Assembly (NCBI GenBank): GCA_016932295.1
Contig: JAFGDC010000134.1
Span: 1 to 6,207 of the forward strand
Length of the DNA stretch: 6,207 bases
Origin: a candidate division CSSED10-310 bacterium
Lineage (GTDB): Bacteria > CSSED10-310 > JAFGDC01
Direction of reading: 5' to 3'
The notes below the pieces were generated by a model. The model was given only the letters and a program-made list of their open reading frames with translations. It had not been told where the DNA came from and made no database searches. Positions 6,162 to 6,207 of the stretch are shown here, piece by piece; positions within the stretch are counted from its first letter, which is position 1, and the number at the start of each line of letters is the position of its first letter. The translations under genes and the position numbers were made by a program.

Positions 6162-6207
6162 TGTCGGTTCACTCCCTCATAAGGACACCACCTCCTGTCT
6201 GCTCACC

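Larger units (their letters stand above)
5802..6207. other. Intergenic region upstream of the Asp-box operon
   Basis: No convincing gene is seen in these 406 bases; open frames lack start signals and protein-like composition. The left part should hold the promoter of the minus-strand operon, but I find no hexamer pair good enough to name. The heptamer GGACACC occurs at 5963-5969 and again at 6183-6189 in the same orientation. The right part contains the long-range inverted repeat at 6036-6161. The window may end just before another gene or a mobile element. Confidence 0.5.

Overview
The window looks like a chromosomal stretch of a fairly GC-rich bacterium. Coding regions are visibly GC-rich, Shine-Dalgarno sites are strong, and the gene-poor DNA carries CAATCC-type simple repeats of a kind I associate with Gammaproteobacteria. 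That taxonomic guess is inference; no rRNA or marker gene is present to confirm it.

Layout. Positions 1-1026 hold no convincing gene. This stretch contains short repeats, several inverted repeats and a pair of diverged 88-nt-spaced direct repeats. A plus-strand gene (1027-2565) then encodes a polytopic membrane protein resembling GT-C type glycosyltransferases. It converges, across a 16-nt gap, on a minus-strand gene (2582-3250) for a compact FAD/NAD(P)H ferredoxin-reductase-like oxidoreductase. A 362-nt intergenic region (3251-3612) contains the leader of that reductase and a probable terminator for the next gene. Two minus-strand genes follow, read right to left as a likely operon: a soluble protein with Asp-box (BNR-type) beta-propeller repeats (4917-5801), then a fold-type I PLP aminotransferase of the 2-aminoadipate/kynurenine aminotransferase-like group (3613-4863). 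The last 406 bases (5802-6207) hold no recognised gene. They include a long-range inverted repeat around 6036-6161 that could be a structured RNA or the edge of a mobile element running out of the window.

How the parts fit. The Asp-box gene and the aminotransferase are probably co-transcribed, with a 53-nt gap and a terminator-like hairpin just after the aminotransferase. Their functional link is unknown. The reductase has its own strong ribosome binding site and lies beyond that terminator, so it is probably a separate unit. The membrane protein is a lone gene with a long upstream region. I see no CRISPR array, tRNA, rRNA or recognisable transposase. I did not find a clear new multi-gene system. 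The items most worth checking are the two non-coding structured or repeated regions and the Asp-box protein's unassigned N-terminal half.
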